DNA of 34,868 bases from Rickettsiales bacterium (GCA_002691145.1 NZHE01000026.1:79678-114545); one strand, 5' to 3'. Positions 26,843 to 34,868 are shown, counted from the stretch's first letter. Program-made: numbers and translations. The notes: a model not told the origin generated them from the sequence alone.

Positions 26843-27743
26843 CCTTACTCTTATTTTATTTTTCTTACCAATAAATACACATTCGAATGATTTTGAAGTT
26901 AAGGAAGTCGAAAACAATATTTTTGTACATTTTGGTGTTCATGAAGATGCAAACAAGCTAAATAATGGTGATATTTGTAATATCGGCTTCATAATTGGAA
27001 AAAAGTCTGTTTTGGTAGTTGATCCAGGAGGCACTCCTAAAATTGCTGAAAAATTAATAGAGCAGATTAAAAAAAAGACGAAACTCCCAATTTCGCATGT
27101 TGTAATTACTCACGGACACCCTGATCACTTTTTGGGAAGCACTGCTTTTTCAAAATACAAACCTATTTTTATAGGTCACGAGAATCTGAAAAGGTCCCTT
27201 GATATGAATTTTAATTTTTATAAGCTTTTGCAGTCTTCAAATCTTGAAGATAAAAATATCTTAAAAGTTAAACCTGTACTCCCTGGCTTGATTGTGAAAA
27301 AAAATCAATCAATAGAGATAAATTTAGGAGAAAGAAAAGTTAGTATTCAAGCATGGTCAAGTGGCCATACCGATAATGATTTATCAGTTTACGATAAAAA
27401 TACAAAAGTTTTTTGGTCCGAGAACATATTTGTTGATAGAATACCGTCGATAACAGCAAGTATACTTGGATGGAAAAAAAATTTAGAAATCACGAAAAAA
27501 ATGGAGATATCAAAAATAGTACCTGGTCATGGACCAATTATGAAAAAAGACTCGGCAATAGAACCAATGCTTAAATATTTTAATAGAATTATCGATCAAG
27601 TGAGAATTCTTCATAAAAATGGCTTAGACTTAGAATATGCTCAAAAAAACGTTGCAAAAAAAAACTTAGAGGGTTGGTTGTTATTTGATATTTATCATAA
27701 GTCCAACATTACTAAAGCTTATACAGAACTAGAATGGGAATAA
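26811..27743 (+). CDS. Exported MBL-fold hydrolase, quinoprotein relay system zinc metallohydrolase type
   Basis: 310 residues with a signal peptide (about 1-25) and a metallo-beta-lactamase fold: GDICNIGFIIG, VVDPGG, ITHGHPDHFLGS (zinc ligands H101, H103, D105, H106), SSGHTDNDLSVYD and VPGHGP. The C-terminal block GWLLFDIYHKSNITKAYTELEWE matches what I recall of the quinoprotein relay system metallohydrolase 2 family, which accompanies PQQ-dependent dehydrogenases. It is predicted periplasmic. The start overlaps hisI by 32 nt; ATG 26817, two codons later, gives an equally good signal peptide. An AAGG sits just before 26811. No quinoprotein gene lies in the window. Confidence 0.82.
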   Translation: MEMLQILRNYSLTLILFFLPINTHSNDFEVKEVENNIFVHFGVHEDANKLNNGDICNIGFIIGKKSVLVVDPGGTPKIAEKLIEQIKKKTKLPISHVVITHGHPDHFLGSTAFSKYKPIFIGHENLKRSLDMNFNFYKLLQSSNLEDKNILKVKPVLPGLIVKKNQSIEINLGERKVSIQAWSSGHTDNDLSVYDKNTKVFWSENIFVDRIPSITASILGWKKNLEITKKMEISKIVPGHGPIMKKDSAIEPMLKYFNRIIDQVRILHKNGLDLEYAQKNVAKKNLEGWLLFDIYHKSNITKAYTELEWE

Positions 27744-27809
27744 AATTTAAATTAAGAGTTTAAAAGATAATTTAATAAGTTAATATTAAATTATATATAT
27801 TATTTAAAT

Positions 27810-27815
27810 GGAGGA
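27810..27815 (+). promoter_or_regulatory. Strong ribosome binding site for the aldehyde dehydrogenase
   Basis: GGAGGA lies 4 nt before ATG 27820 and overlaps an alternative ATG at 27808, which would have no site of its own. This decides the start in favour of 27820. It is one of the few near-perfect Shine-Dalgarno sites in the window and suggests high expression. Confidence 0.75.
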
Positions 27816-27819
27816 AATA

Positions 27820-29337
27820 ATGGACGCATCAATACTTAATTACAGTGTTAATGACAATGTTGCAGATTTTTTATCTGGAACAAAAAAACTATATATCAAT
27901 GGTCAATGGATTGATTCAAAATCAGGAAAAACTTTTGATGTCGAAGATCCTGCAACTGGGAAAAAAATTGCCACGTGTGCTGCAGGTGATAAAAATGATG
28001 TTGACTTGGCAGTTGTTGCAGCCAGAAAAGCATTTGATTCCGGCAAATGGACTTCTATCCCAAATAATGAGAGAGGTAAAATTATTTGGAAAATTGCGCA
28101 ATTGATAGACGATCACGCTGAAGAACTTGCTCAATTGGAGTCTTTAGATAATGGAAAACCAGTTACAATAGCTGGAGCAGCAGACGTACCTTTATCATCA
28201 GATATATTTCGATATATGGCTGGTTGGGCAACAAAGATTGAGGGAGAAACTATTCCATATTCATGTCTTTACACGCCAGGCGCTCAATATCATAGTTATA
28301 CATTGAGAGAACCTGTTGGTGTTTGTGGCCAAATCATTCCATGGAATTTTCCACTTCTTATGGCTGCCTGGAAATTAGCGCCAGCTTTGACAGCAGGATG
28401 TACAATTATTCTGAAACCTGCTGAACAAACTCCTTTATCTGCCTTAAGACTAATGGAAATTATTAACGACTCAGGGCTTTTACCTGAGGGTGTTTTAAAC
28501 TTAGTTACAGGATTAGGAGAAGAAGCAGGTGCTCCACTAGCCGAACATCCACATGTTGACAAAGTTGCATTTACCGGTTCGACTGAGGTTGGTAAAATTA
28601 TAACAAAAGCTGCATCAGGGAATCTAAAAAAAGTATCGCTTGAACTGGGAGGAAAGTCTCCTACTATAGTTTTTCCAGATGCGGATATAGAAGCAGCTAT
28701 AGCGGGCGCAGCAAGTGCAATCTTTTTTAATCACGGACAATGTTGTTGTGCAGGTTCTAGACTTTTTGCTCATGAAAAAGTTTTTGATCAAGTTACAGAA
28801 GGAATTTCTAAAATTGCTTCAAACATTAAAGTGGGACCGGGCATGGATTCTTCTACAGAAATGGGACCATTAGTCTCAGATGAACAGTATCAGAAAGTTG
28901 CAGGTTACATTGAGTCTGGAAAGTCAGAAGGTGGTCAAATAATCGCTGGTGGAAAATATGATAATTCAAATGGAGGACATTTTGTGCATCCTACTGTTTT
29001 CTCAAAAACTAATCAGGATATGACGTTGGTAAAAGAAGAAATATTTGGTCCTGTGGTCTGTGCACAACCTTTTTCTGATGAAAATCTAGAAAAGATTGCA
29101 GCAGAAGCAAATAATACTTCTTTTGGTCTTGCGGCAAGTGTTTGGACAAGCAATGTCAGTGTTGCGCATAAACTAGCAGCAAAGATTCGTGCGGGAACTG
29201 TTTGGGTTAATTGTCATAATATATTTGATGCCTCTTTACCTTTTGGTGGATATAAAGAATCTGGTTGGGGTAGAGAAATGGGTCATGAAGTATTGAAAAA
29301 TTACACTGAGTGTAAGGCCGTAACAGTAAACCTATAA
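27820..29337 (+). CDS. NAD(P)-dependent aldehyde dehydrogenase
   Basis: 505 residues from the start chosen by the GGAGGA site (509 if ATG 27808 is used). Complete ALDH fold: KLYINGQWIDS, IIPWNFPLLMAAWKLAPALTAG, FTGSTEVGK for NAD binding, LELGGKSP with the general-base glutamate, GQCCCAGSR with the catalytic cysteine (middle of the three), and PFGGYKESGWGRE at the end. Overall it resembles the broad-specificity aldehyde/phenylacetaldehyde dehydrogenase group. It would oxidise an aldehyde, for instance one produced by a periplasmic alcohol dehydrogenase, to the acid. It is followed at once by a strong hairpin and an organic-acid symporter pair. Substrate is not determined by sequence. Confidence 0.93.
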   Translation: MDASILNYSVNDNVADFLSGTKKLYINGQWIDSKSGKTFDVEDPATGKKIATCAAGDKNDVDLAVVAARKAFDSGKWTSIPNNERGKIIWKIAQLIDDHAEELAQLESLDNGKPVTIAGAADVPLSSDIFRYMAGWATKIEGETIPYSCLYTPGAQYHSYTLREPVGVCGQIIPWNFPLLMAAWKLAPALTAGCTIILKPAEQTPLSALRLMEIINDSGLLPEGVLNLVTGLGEEAGAPLAEHPHVDKVAFTGSTEVGKIITKAASGNLKKVSLELGGKSPTIVFPDADIEAAIAGAASAIFFNHGQCCCAGSRLFAHEKVFDQVTEGISKIASNIKVGPGMDSSTEMGPLVSDEQYQKVAGYIESGKSEGGQIIAGGKYDNSNGGHFVHPTVFSKTNQDMTLVKEEIFGPVVCAQPFSDENLEKIAAEANNTSFGLAASVWTSNVSVAHKLAAKIRAGTVWVNCHNIFDASLPFGGYKESGWGREMGHEVLKNYTECKAVTVNL

Positions 29338-29343
29338 GCTTAA

Positions 29344-29367
29344 TGCCAGGTCTTAACAGACCTGGCA
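29344..29367 (+). terminator. Strong hairpin after the aldehyde dehydrogenase gene
   Basis: A perfect 10-bp stem, TGCCAGGTCT with TAAC loop and AGACCTGGCA, starts 6 nt after the ALDH stop. It is GC-rich in an AT-rich region. It is followed by AATTTAAT rather than a pure U run, so termination may be partial. It sits 7 nt before the next ATG and could instead stabilise the ALDH mRNA 3' end. Confidence 0.75.
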
Positions 29368-29374
29368 ATTTAAT

Positions 29375-29668
29375 ATGAGAGATTTTGAAAAACTTTTGCA
29401 AAATAAAGATTTTTGCAAACTCGTACGTTTGCAAAAATTTTATAGTTATTTTTTTTCTGCACTAGTTTTCTTTTTGTATTTTTTATTCATTTTTATAATA
29501 GGTTTTTTTCCCGATTTTTTTTCAAATAAATTACCAGGTTTTTCGATCACCTATGGTATCATTTATGGACTTTTTCTGATTTCATTTTCCATTATAATAA
29601 CTATTATCTACGTTATTATTTCAAATAAAAAAATAGATATCTTACGAAAAAAAATTAGAAATGATTAA
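29375..29668 (+). CDS. DUF485 membrane protein (ActP partner)
   Basis: 97 residues: a basic N-terminus with LQKFYSYFF, two transmembrane helices (about 27-50 and 62-86) and a lysine-rich tail, the standard DUF485/YjcH layout. These proteins are encoded next to sodium:solute symporters of the ActP type, as here, with an 8-nt overlap. It probably assembles with or tunes the symporter. The start falls 7 nt after the ALDH terminator-like hairpin, so its ribosome site is squeezed against the stem. Confidence 0.85.
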   Translation: MRDFEKLLQNKDFCKLVRLQKFYSYFFSALVFFLYFLFIFIIGFFPDFFSNKLPGFSITYGIIYGLFLISFSIIITIIYVIISNKKIDILRKKIRND

Positions 29669-31271
29669 TCTTTTTTTTTTAGTAAGTTTTTTTATTCTTT
29701 GTCCATCAAATGTGTCTTCGAAAACTTTTGAAAACTTTTACGCAGGTGGTATTTTTTCTTTATTTGTCTTTGCAACGCTTACGATTACGTATTACGCATC
29801 AAAAAGAATAAAAAATAAGTCGGATTTTTATGCTGCGGACGGAAAAATTTCAGGAGTTCAAAATGGATTTGCAATTGCGGGAGACTATATGTCAGCAGCC
29901 TCATTTTTAGGTATTTCTGGCTTAGTTTTTTATTCAGGTTTTGATGGTTTAATTTATTCTATCGGTTTTCTAGTTGGATGGCCTATAATATTATTTTTAA
30001 TCGCTGAAAAATTAAGAAATTTAGGCAGTTATACGTTTGCTGATGTAACCTCATTAAGATTTGTTCAAAAAGATATGAGAATCCTCGCCTCGTTCGGTAC
30101 TTTATTAACTGTAGTATTATATCTCATTGCACAAATGGTTGGAGCCGGTGGATTAATTCAAACATTGTTTAATCTTCCATATAATTATGCAGTATGGATT
30201 GTTGGAATATTGATGATATTTTATGTAAGTTTTGGTGGAATGATAGCAACCACTTGGGTACAAATAATAAAGGCTGTTTTATTAATTTTTGGTGCATCTG
30301 TATTAGCCTTTTTGGTATTAAAAGAAAATTCTTTTAACCTAAATCAACTTTTTGCAAATGCAACAAAAATTCATAATGATGGTGTAAGTATTCTTAACCC
30401 AGGTAAATTAATTTCTGATCCCATTTCAGCAATTTCTCTGGGAGTAGCACTAATATTTGGGACCGCTGGACTTCCACACATATTAATGCGTTTTTTCACA
30501 GTTCCAGATGCTAAAAGTGCTAGAGTATCGGCTGTATATGCAACGAGTTTAATAGGTTATTTTTATATTCTGACTTTCATCATTGGTTTTGGAGCTATTG
30601 TTAGTTTAACAAACAACAATACTTTTTATGATGCATCTGGCAATTTAATTGGTTCAAATAATATGGCCGCAATTCATTTGTCTAATGCTTTAGGCGGTGA
30701 TTTATTTCTAGGTTTTATTTCCGCAGTAGCATTTGCAACTATTTTAGCAGTGGTCTCTGGCTTAACGCTATCTGGAGCTTCCGCTGTTGGTCACGATTTA
30801 TATGCAAATGTTTTGTGTAAGGGAAAGCCTAATGAAAAAAAAGAGCTAATTATCTCGAAATTATCAACATTTACGCTAGGAATAATTGCAATTATTTTAG
30901 GTATAGTTTTTAAAGAACAAAACGTCGCTTTTATGGTCGGGCTTGCTTTTGCGATTGCAGCAAGCACAAATTTCCCAATACTAATTTTATCAATTACTTG
31001 GCAAGGACTTACTAATAAGGGGGCATTGTACGGAGGAATATCAGGCTTATTTACCTCGGTTTTATTTGTAATTCTTGGTCCTATTGTTTGGGTGGATATA
31101 TTTGGTTTTGAACATGCTATTTTCCCGTACAAATATCCTGCAATCTTTTCGGTTTCTATAGCTTTTGCTGTTATATATATCGTTTCAAAATTTGATAAAG
31201 AATCAAAAACTAAAAAACATGAACAAAATTTTAACAAAATGTATACTAGTTCATATATAAATTTAGATTAG
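29661..31271 (+). CDS. actP: Sodium/solute symporter, ActP-like (acetate/organic-acid permease)
   Basis: 536 residues with a signal-like first helix and about 13 helices. Family landmarks include [46 protein letters not shown]-like [34 protein letters not shown], and [28 protein letters not shown]. ActP takes up acetate and other short carboxylates with sodium. A 10-T run near its start stays in frame. It overlaps the DUF485 gene by 8 nt. Together with the upstream dehydrogenase it suggests uptake or recycling of small acids; substrate is inferred only from family. Confidence 0.9.
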   Translation: MINLFFLVSFFILCPSNVSSKTFENFYAGGIFSLFVFATLTITYYASKRIKNKSDFYAADGKISGVQNGFAIAGDYMSAASFLGISGLVFYSGFDGLIYSIGFLVGWPIILFLIAEKLRNLGSYTFADVTSLRFVQKDMRILASFGTLLTVVLYLIAQMVGAGGLIQTLFNLPYNYAVWIVGILMIFYVSFGGMIATTWVQIIKAVLLIFGASVLAFLVLKENSFNLNQLFANATKIHNDGVSILNPGKLISDPISAISLGVALIFGTAGLPHILMRFFTVPDAKSARVSAVYATSLIGYFYILTFIIGFGAIVSLTNNNTFYDASGNLIGSNNMAAIHLSNALGGDLFLGFISAVAFATILAVVSGLTLSGASAVGHDLYANVLCKGKPNEKKELIISKLSTFTLGIIAIILGIVFKEQNVAFMVGLAFAIAASTNFPILILSITWQGLTNKGALYGGISGLFTSVLFVILGPIVWVDIFGFEHAIFPYKYPAIFSVSIAFAVIYIVSKFDKESKTKKHEQNFNKMYTSSYINLD

Positions 31272-31275
31272 ACAG

Positions 31276-31539
31276 ATGTTTGAAAATATAGACGAGCCAG
31301 ATCCAAAAGAAATTAAAATTTGGTTATCAGAAACAAAATTTTCTACAGATGAGGCTTCACGTGCCTTAGGAATAAGTAAAAGACAATTTTTAAGATTTCT
31401 TTCAGGTGAGACAAAAGCAAAAAAGTTTCATGCTTTAGCAATGCAGATGATCTGGTTATTTGAAGAAAATAAAAAAGATAATTTAAAAAAAAATATAAAA
31501 AGTAAAAATAAAAGAGTCATTAAAATACCAATAAGATAA
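31276..31539 (+). CDS. Small helix-turn-helix DNA-binding protein
   Basis: 87 residues. A helix-turn-helix is visible at STDEASRALGISKRQFLRFLSG (about 22-43), followed by a helix ending in WLFEENKK and a very basic C-terminal tail rich in lysine. It resembles short XRE-like proteins. It starts 4 nt after the symporter stop and is probably co-transcribed, which makes it a candidate regulator of that operon. Its stop directly abuts the stop of the converging glycosyltransferase gene. Specific family uncertain. Confidence 0.6.
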   Translation: MFENIDEPDPKEIKIWLSETKFSTDEASRALGISKRQFLRFLSGETKAKKFHALAMQMIWLFEENKKDNLKKNIKSKNKRVIKIPIR

Positions 31540-32461
31540 TTATTTTGTAAAGGATAAATAATTTAGTCTTTTTTGCTCATGTCTATGTTTTTTTATAACA
31601 TCCAGTATTAAGCCTGAAAAAAAACATAAAAAAGCAATAACCATATTTATTGCAGCCAAAATGGCTGAGGGTAGTTTGTCAACTAAACCTGTATTAAAAA
31701 ATTCGATAGTTACTGGAACACCAAACAACAAAGATAAAAAAATAAAAAAAAATACTTAAAAAAGAGAAAAAAAATAGTGGTTTTTCGTCTTTAATCAAAA
31801 TTAATAATACCTTTAAAATTTTAAATCCATCACTGAAAGTATTTAATTTACTATGCGAACCCTTTGGTCTCGATTTGTATTTACAATTAATCTCATCTAT
31901 TGGTAACCGTTGTTCTAATGCATGAATGGTTAACTCAGTTTCAATTTCAAAACCTCGTGAATTTCCCGGAAATGATTTTACAAATCTTTTTGAAAAAATT
32001 CTAAAACCTGAAAATAAATCATCTATTACATTTCCAAATATAAATTTTACTAATCTTGAAAAGATCTTATTCCCAACAACATGTCCAAATCTGTAGGCCT
32101 CCTCATCAACACTAATTCTTTTTGCAACAAGCATATCCAAATTATTCAGCTCAAAATAAGAAATCATATCTTTAATCGTTGTAATATCATAAGTATCATC
32201 TCCATCAATCATTATGAACATATCTCCTGACAAATCAGCAAACATTCTCCTAACCACATTACCCTTACCTATATATTTAATATTATGCAAGTGAACGTTA
32301 TTTTTAAAAACTATCTCTTTTGTTCTATCCGAGGAATTGTTATCAAATACGTGTATAACTGCATTGGGCAAATTCTTTTTAAAGCTCGTAATTACGGACT
32401 GAATAGTCTCCTGTTCATTCAAACAGGGAATCATTACAACTATTTTTTTATTCTCATTCAT
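31540..32461 (-). pseudogene. Membrane glycosyltransferase family 2, frameshifted near a T9 tract
   Basis: The N-terminal frame (32461 down to 31694) has IPCLNEQETI, DNNSSDRT, GKGNVVRRMF, IDGDDTYD and SGFRIFS, as in dolichyl-phosphate-mannose-synthase-like enzymes. Its predicted end is a run of Phe and an unrelated tail. The true C-terminus, two membrane helices with LFGVPVTIEFFNTGLVDKLPSAILA and GLILDVIKKHRHEQKRLNYL, is in another frame (31731 to 31540). Dropping one T (on the minus strand) in the 9-base run at 31744-31752 joins them as SIFFIFLSLLFGVPV, giving about 306 residues. It likely glycosylates a lipid or surface glycan. It starts within an ATGA overlap with yaaA. Confidence 0.82.
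31744..31752 (-). repeat. T9 (minus-strand) homopolymer at the glycosyltransferase frame break
   Basis: Nine A on the plus strand, nine T in the coding sense. Eight would keep the gene open. A neighbouring 7-base run (31736-31742) is a second candidate site for the extra base. Confidence 0.7.
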
Positions 32462-33225
32462 TTTCTTTTTGTAAAGAATAAAGTTTTATTTTTCTCATCC
32501 TCAGAGTCATAATTAAAACCATTATAACTAAATTGTTTCAATTCATTTATATCTGAAATTTTTGATTTAATAAAAAATCCAGCCATCGCACCTCTTAGTC
32601 TTTTTGCATACATTCCTACATTTTTTGAAGTTTTTCCGTCAATGAAGTAAAATTTTATTTTATAAACTTCAGTTTTTAATATATTTAAATTTATGGATTT
32701 AAAATATTCATCTGAGGCAAGATTTAATAAAAACTTAAATTTATTTTTTTTAATTTCTTCATTGATTTGCTCTGTTATCAAGTTACCCCAAAACTCATAT
32801 AACGATCTTTTCATTATAACATCAGTTTTAGTACCCATTTCAAGTCTATGAGGCTGAATAATATCAAGTGGTTTTAAAATTCCATATAATCCTGACAAAA
32901 TTCTAATTTTTCTTTGAGCATTTAAAATTTGAGACATTGAAAAATTATTGACATCCAGGCCAACAAAAGTATCCCCAGAAAAGGTATATATTGCTGGTTT
33001 AAAATTATCTAACTTTTTTTTAATTTCAAAAGATTGAAATCTATTAAAGTTTTCAAGTGAAAGTTTATCACTCACATTTAATAAATTTTTGACTTCTACT
33101 TTATTAAGATTTTTTAGGTGTTTAATAAGGTATTTAGCTTTTTCTATAAATACAGGTTCTGAAAACGTTAAATTAACTTCTATGGGTTTTAAATTTAGTT
33201 TTTTTGCAGGTGAAATCAAAATCAT
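32458..33225 (-). CDS. yaaA: Peroxide stress protein YaaA family (DUF328/UPF0246)
   Basis: 255 residues, the usual YaaA length. Landmarks are the opening ILISPAKKL, PAIYTFSGDTFVGLD, ILSGLYGILKPLDIIQPHRLEMGT, NLASDEYF and the C-terminal RLRGAMAGFF. YaaA limits damage from hydrogen peroxide in E. coli by lowering free iron and binds DNA; the molecular mechanism is incompletely known. Its TGA stop overlaps the glycosyltransferase ATG (ATGA). The start lies 42 nt from the end of the upstream lipoprotein gene, so the minus-strand genes from 34541 down may form one transcript. Confidence 0.92.
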   Translation of the reverse strand: MILISPAKKLNLKPIEVNLTFSEPVFIEKAKYLIKHLKNLNKVEVKNLLNVSDKLSLENFNRFQSFEIKKKLDNFKPAIYTFSGDTFVGLDVNNFSMSQILNAQRKIRILSGLYGILKPLDIIQPHRLEMGTKTDVIMKRSLYEFWGNLITEQINEEIKKNKFKFLLNLASDEYFKSINLNILKTEVYKIKFYFIDGKTSKNVGMYAKRLRGAMAGFFIKSKISDINELKQFSYNGFNYDSEDEKNKTLFFTKRK

Positions 33226-33267
33226 TCTAAAATAATAATAATATTTATTTTAAAAACAATCTATATT

Positions 33268-33729
33268 TTATCTAATAACTCTCCAACTTCCACTATTTTC
33301 TCTACAAGCAGTATCAAAGAAACTTTTTGGATTATTTTTTTTTATGTATTTGTGTTCTATTATTCTACACTCTGGTGAACGATAATAATTTTTCACAATT
33401 ACTACACCCTCATTTCCTGTTTTAATATTTTTCCAATAACCAGACTTTCCTAATTGATTTTCATTTAAAGTCTCAATAAGTGTTTTTTGATAATAGTAGT
33501 AATCATTTTTATCCAAATAATCATTAAAATAATTGCCCAATAAGATACCGCCTGCTGATGATAGGAGTGTTGAGAAAATATCAGCATCTGAAAATTTGTA
33601 ACCTAGATACGCACCAGCGGAAGAGGCTGTAACTTTTACTAGATCTCTTCTTTGAGAAGAGTAATTATCAAGGACAGAACTGCAACTTGAAATAAACAAT
33701 AAAAATACGATTAAATAAATCTTATTCAT
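33268..33729 (-). CDS. Surface-antigen-like lipoprotein, paralogue of 10295-10792
   Basis: 153 residues with a lipoprotein signal and lipobox SSCSS (mature Cys about 16), a glycine-containing hairpin (ASSAGAYLGYKF and SSAGGILLGNYF), and a C-terminal domain with YRSPECRII and ACRENSGSW. The order and spacing match the other 17-kDa-antigen-family lipoprotein in this window, although glycine-zipper conservation is weaker. It is predicted to sit in the outer membrane. The upstream secreted-protein gene overlaps its start by 8 nt. Confidence 0.75.
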   Translation of the reverse strand: MNKIYLIVFLLFISSCSSVLDNYSSQRRDLVKVTASSAGAYLGYKFSDADIFSTLLSSAGGILLGNYFNDYLDKNDYYYYQKTLIETLNENQLGKSGYWKNIKTGNEGVVIVKNYYRSPECRIIEHKYIKKNNPKSFFDTACRENSGSWRVIR

Positions 33730-34198
33730 CTTTAAAATACCTATTAATTAAAAAGTCTCTACTATTTTTTCTGTATATAGAATCATTTAAATAAAACTCA
33801 CTTTGGTTTTGAGCAATATTTGAATCAATACCGTTTTTTAAAATAGAACCTCTAAAATCAATAATGTCGTTAATCTTTTCAACGGAGGATTTATTCATTT
33901 TTAAAATAGAATTCTCAGTATTAAAAATTTTTGACTTATCATATGCAAGTGGAGAAAGCTTTTTGCGATAATCTGGCTCAAAACCAAAAGGGGTAAAAAA
34001 TCCAGTATCATGCAATTGTTTAATTGTATATCCAATAGCTCCGGTAAATCCTAAGTACTGAAGTGAATAACTCAATGATCTGCTTTTGGGGTTTTCTATA
34101 CCCGAGGACCCCTCTGAACCAAAAACCTCCGAAAAAGAACCAGCATTTAGATGTTGGGGTAAAAAGAATAAAAAAGTAAATATAATTATAATTTTCAT
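33722..34198 (-). CDS. Exported protein of unknown function
   Basis: About 158 residues when started at ATG 34198, which gives a compact signal peptide (KIIIIFTFLFFLPQHLNA, cleavage near NA-GS). An upstream ATG at 34228 adds ten residues before the signal peptide and is less natural. The mature protein contains a glycine/serine-rich segment (FGSEGSSG) and a short hydrophobic patch (LQYLGFTGAIGYTI), then a charged C-terminus. I recognise no family. It overlaps the lipoprotein gene by 8 nt, so the two are probably made together and may act in the envelope. Confidence 0.6.
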   Translation of the reverse strand: MKIIIIFTFLFFLPQHLNAGSFSEVFGSEGSSGIENPKSRSLSYSLQYLGFTGAIGYTIKQLHDTGFFTPFGFEPDYRKKLSPLAYDKSKIFNTENSILKMNKSSVEKINDIIDFRGSILKNGIDSNIAQNQSEFYLNDSIYRKNSRDFLINRYFKDE

Positions 34199-34250
34199 GA
34201 AAATATTGTTTATGAATATATACGACACTTTATCAAAAAGCTTTAGATAC

Positions 34251-34541
34251 TTAATAACTTCCTTTCATTAAATTAATTTGCTCTGAAATACTTAAATAAT
34301 TTATTAAATCAGTGTTGGAATTAATAGTAAAATTGTTATTCTTAGATATAAGAGTGTTCTCAGATTTCAAAAGAACTCTTTTTTTTTTTACGTAATTACT
34401 TTCCTTTTCTAGAGAATTATCAAAATATTGTTCATATAATATTGGTCCAGCTACAGATATTGCATAAAGCTCAAAAACATTCAAAGAGAATGTTTTAAAA
34501 GGAAGAAGAATAGAAAAAATTAAAACACAAACTTTCTTCAT
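34251..34541 (-). CDS. Small exported protein of unknown function
   Basis: 96 residues with a signal peptide (KKVCVLIFSILLPFKTFS, cleavage near TFS-LN), then a mildly hydrophobic patch (VFELYAISVAGPILYEQYF) and a polar, asparagine-rich tail. No domain is recognisable. It is the first gene of a minus-strand run of three exported proteins, and 52 nt separate it from the next. A periplasmic or outer-membrane location is likely; function unknown. Confidence 0.5.
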   Translation of the reverse strand: MKKVCVLIFSILLPFKTFSLNVFELYAISVAGPILYEQYFDNSLEKESNYVKKKRVLLKSENTLISKNNNFTINSNTDLINYLSISEQINLMKGSY

Positions 34542-34645
34542 GCTGATAGTAGAACATTAAATTTGTACTATGTAAAATATATTTTAATATTTTTAAAGTT
34601 AATTAATCACTATGATTCTGGCATATAAGTTGCTGAATGTAATAT

Positions 34646-34868
34646 ATGTTAAATAGCATTACAAATACGAAAAGCAGTATATTGCTTGAATGGGGGTGCT
34701 TTGCGTTAATTGAATTTTTAGTATCAGAAAATGAAAAAATACCTAAAAACTTCAAAAACGCACTAGATATTGGAAGTTTCCAGGGAAATCATACAAAAAT
34801 TATGAAAAATTTTGGATTAGAAGTTGATCAAATAGATAAATATGTTCCTTCAGCTGAGATTAATGATG
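34646..34868 (+). CDS. Methyltransferase-like protein, N-terminal part
   Basis: An open frame from ATG 34646 runs off the right edge (74 codons visible). It contains ALDIGSFQGNHTKIM, which resembles the glycine-rich SAM-binding motif I (LDIGSGxGxHT), then an acidic residue after the next strand (VDQIDKY), a typical motif II position. This suggests a class I SAM-dependent methyltransferase, perhaps acting on a surface sugar or a small molecule. It diverges from the small exported protein gene across 104 nt. The identification rests on one motif. Confidence 0.5.
   Translation, partial: MLNSITNTKSSILLEWGCFALIEFLVSENEKIPKNFKNALDIGSFQGNHTKIMKNFGLEVDQIDKYVPSAEIND

Noticed and set aside
31540-31731. 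Separate small membrane protein gene
   Set aside because: Its content (GVPVTIEF, NTGLVDKLPSAILA) matches the usual C-terminus of the glycosyltransferase just upstream, so it is the displaced end of that gene.

Overview
This is a chromosomal segment, roughly 70% A+T by eye, gene-dense and mostly bacterial housekeeping. It looks like a free-living alphaproteobacterium with a small, AT-rich genome, of the pelagic marine kind. The evidence is the NDUFS4-type complex I subunit, two lipoproteins of the 17-kDa surface-antigen family, an MxaD-like protein, a bacterial FhcA-like amidohydrolase, and many genes that overlap by 1-8 nt. The exact lineage cannot be fixed from the sequence. I saw no tRNA, rRNA, CRISPR array, integrase or insertion sequence, and no gene-free stretch longer than about 300 nt.

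Layout. 1-3053: the end of a surface-sugar region (tail of a nucleotide-sugar epimerase/dehydratase, a family 2 glycosyltransferase) and a convergent two-gene ABC-2 exporter. 3240-6150: cysteine/sulfur metabolism (CysK-like synthase, mercaptopyruvate sulfurtransferase), the NDUFS4-type subunit and an exported predicted methyltransferase. 6170-10308: a DNA-repair-flavoured block with a nucleosidase-like protein overlapping a spore-photoproduct-lyase-family radical SAM enzyme, then a Cas4-like PD-(D/E)XK nuclease 2 nt from a phage-T4-type ATP-dependent DNA ligase. 10295-15093: a surface lipoprotein, an HpnN-like RND transporter, and a periplasmic pair (MxaD-like protein, YVTN beta-propeller). 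15099-19948: sugar-phosphate genes tkt-pgk-fba-rpe. 19945-23994: an RND efflux adaptor and pump translationally coupled to rpe. 23981-25624: a lone FhcA-like protein. 25767-27743: folE-hisI and a metallohydrolase of the quinoprotein relay type. 27820-31539: aldehyde dehydrogenase, a strong hairpin, a DUF485-ActP organic-acid symporter pair and a small HTH protein. 31540-34541 (minus strand): a membrane glycosyltransferase, YaaA and three small exported proteins. The window ends in the start of a methyltransferase-like gene.

Metabolic reading: several genes (MxaD-like, relay metallohydrolase, FhcA-like, aldehyde dehydrogenase) suggest PQQ-dependent alcohol oxidation and tetrahydromethanopterin-linked C1 metabolism, but no quinoprotein dehydrogenase lies here, so this is inference.

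The most striking feature is that four otherwise well-conserved genes are interrupted. Transketolase, the RND pump and a glycosyltransferase each switch frame at, or best explained at, a long A/T homopolymer, always with one nucleotide too many. Phosphoglycerate kinase has an in-frame TAA. Either the assembly has homopolymer errors, or the organism relies on slippage, or these genes are decaying.
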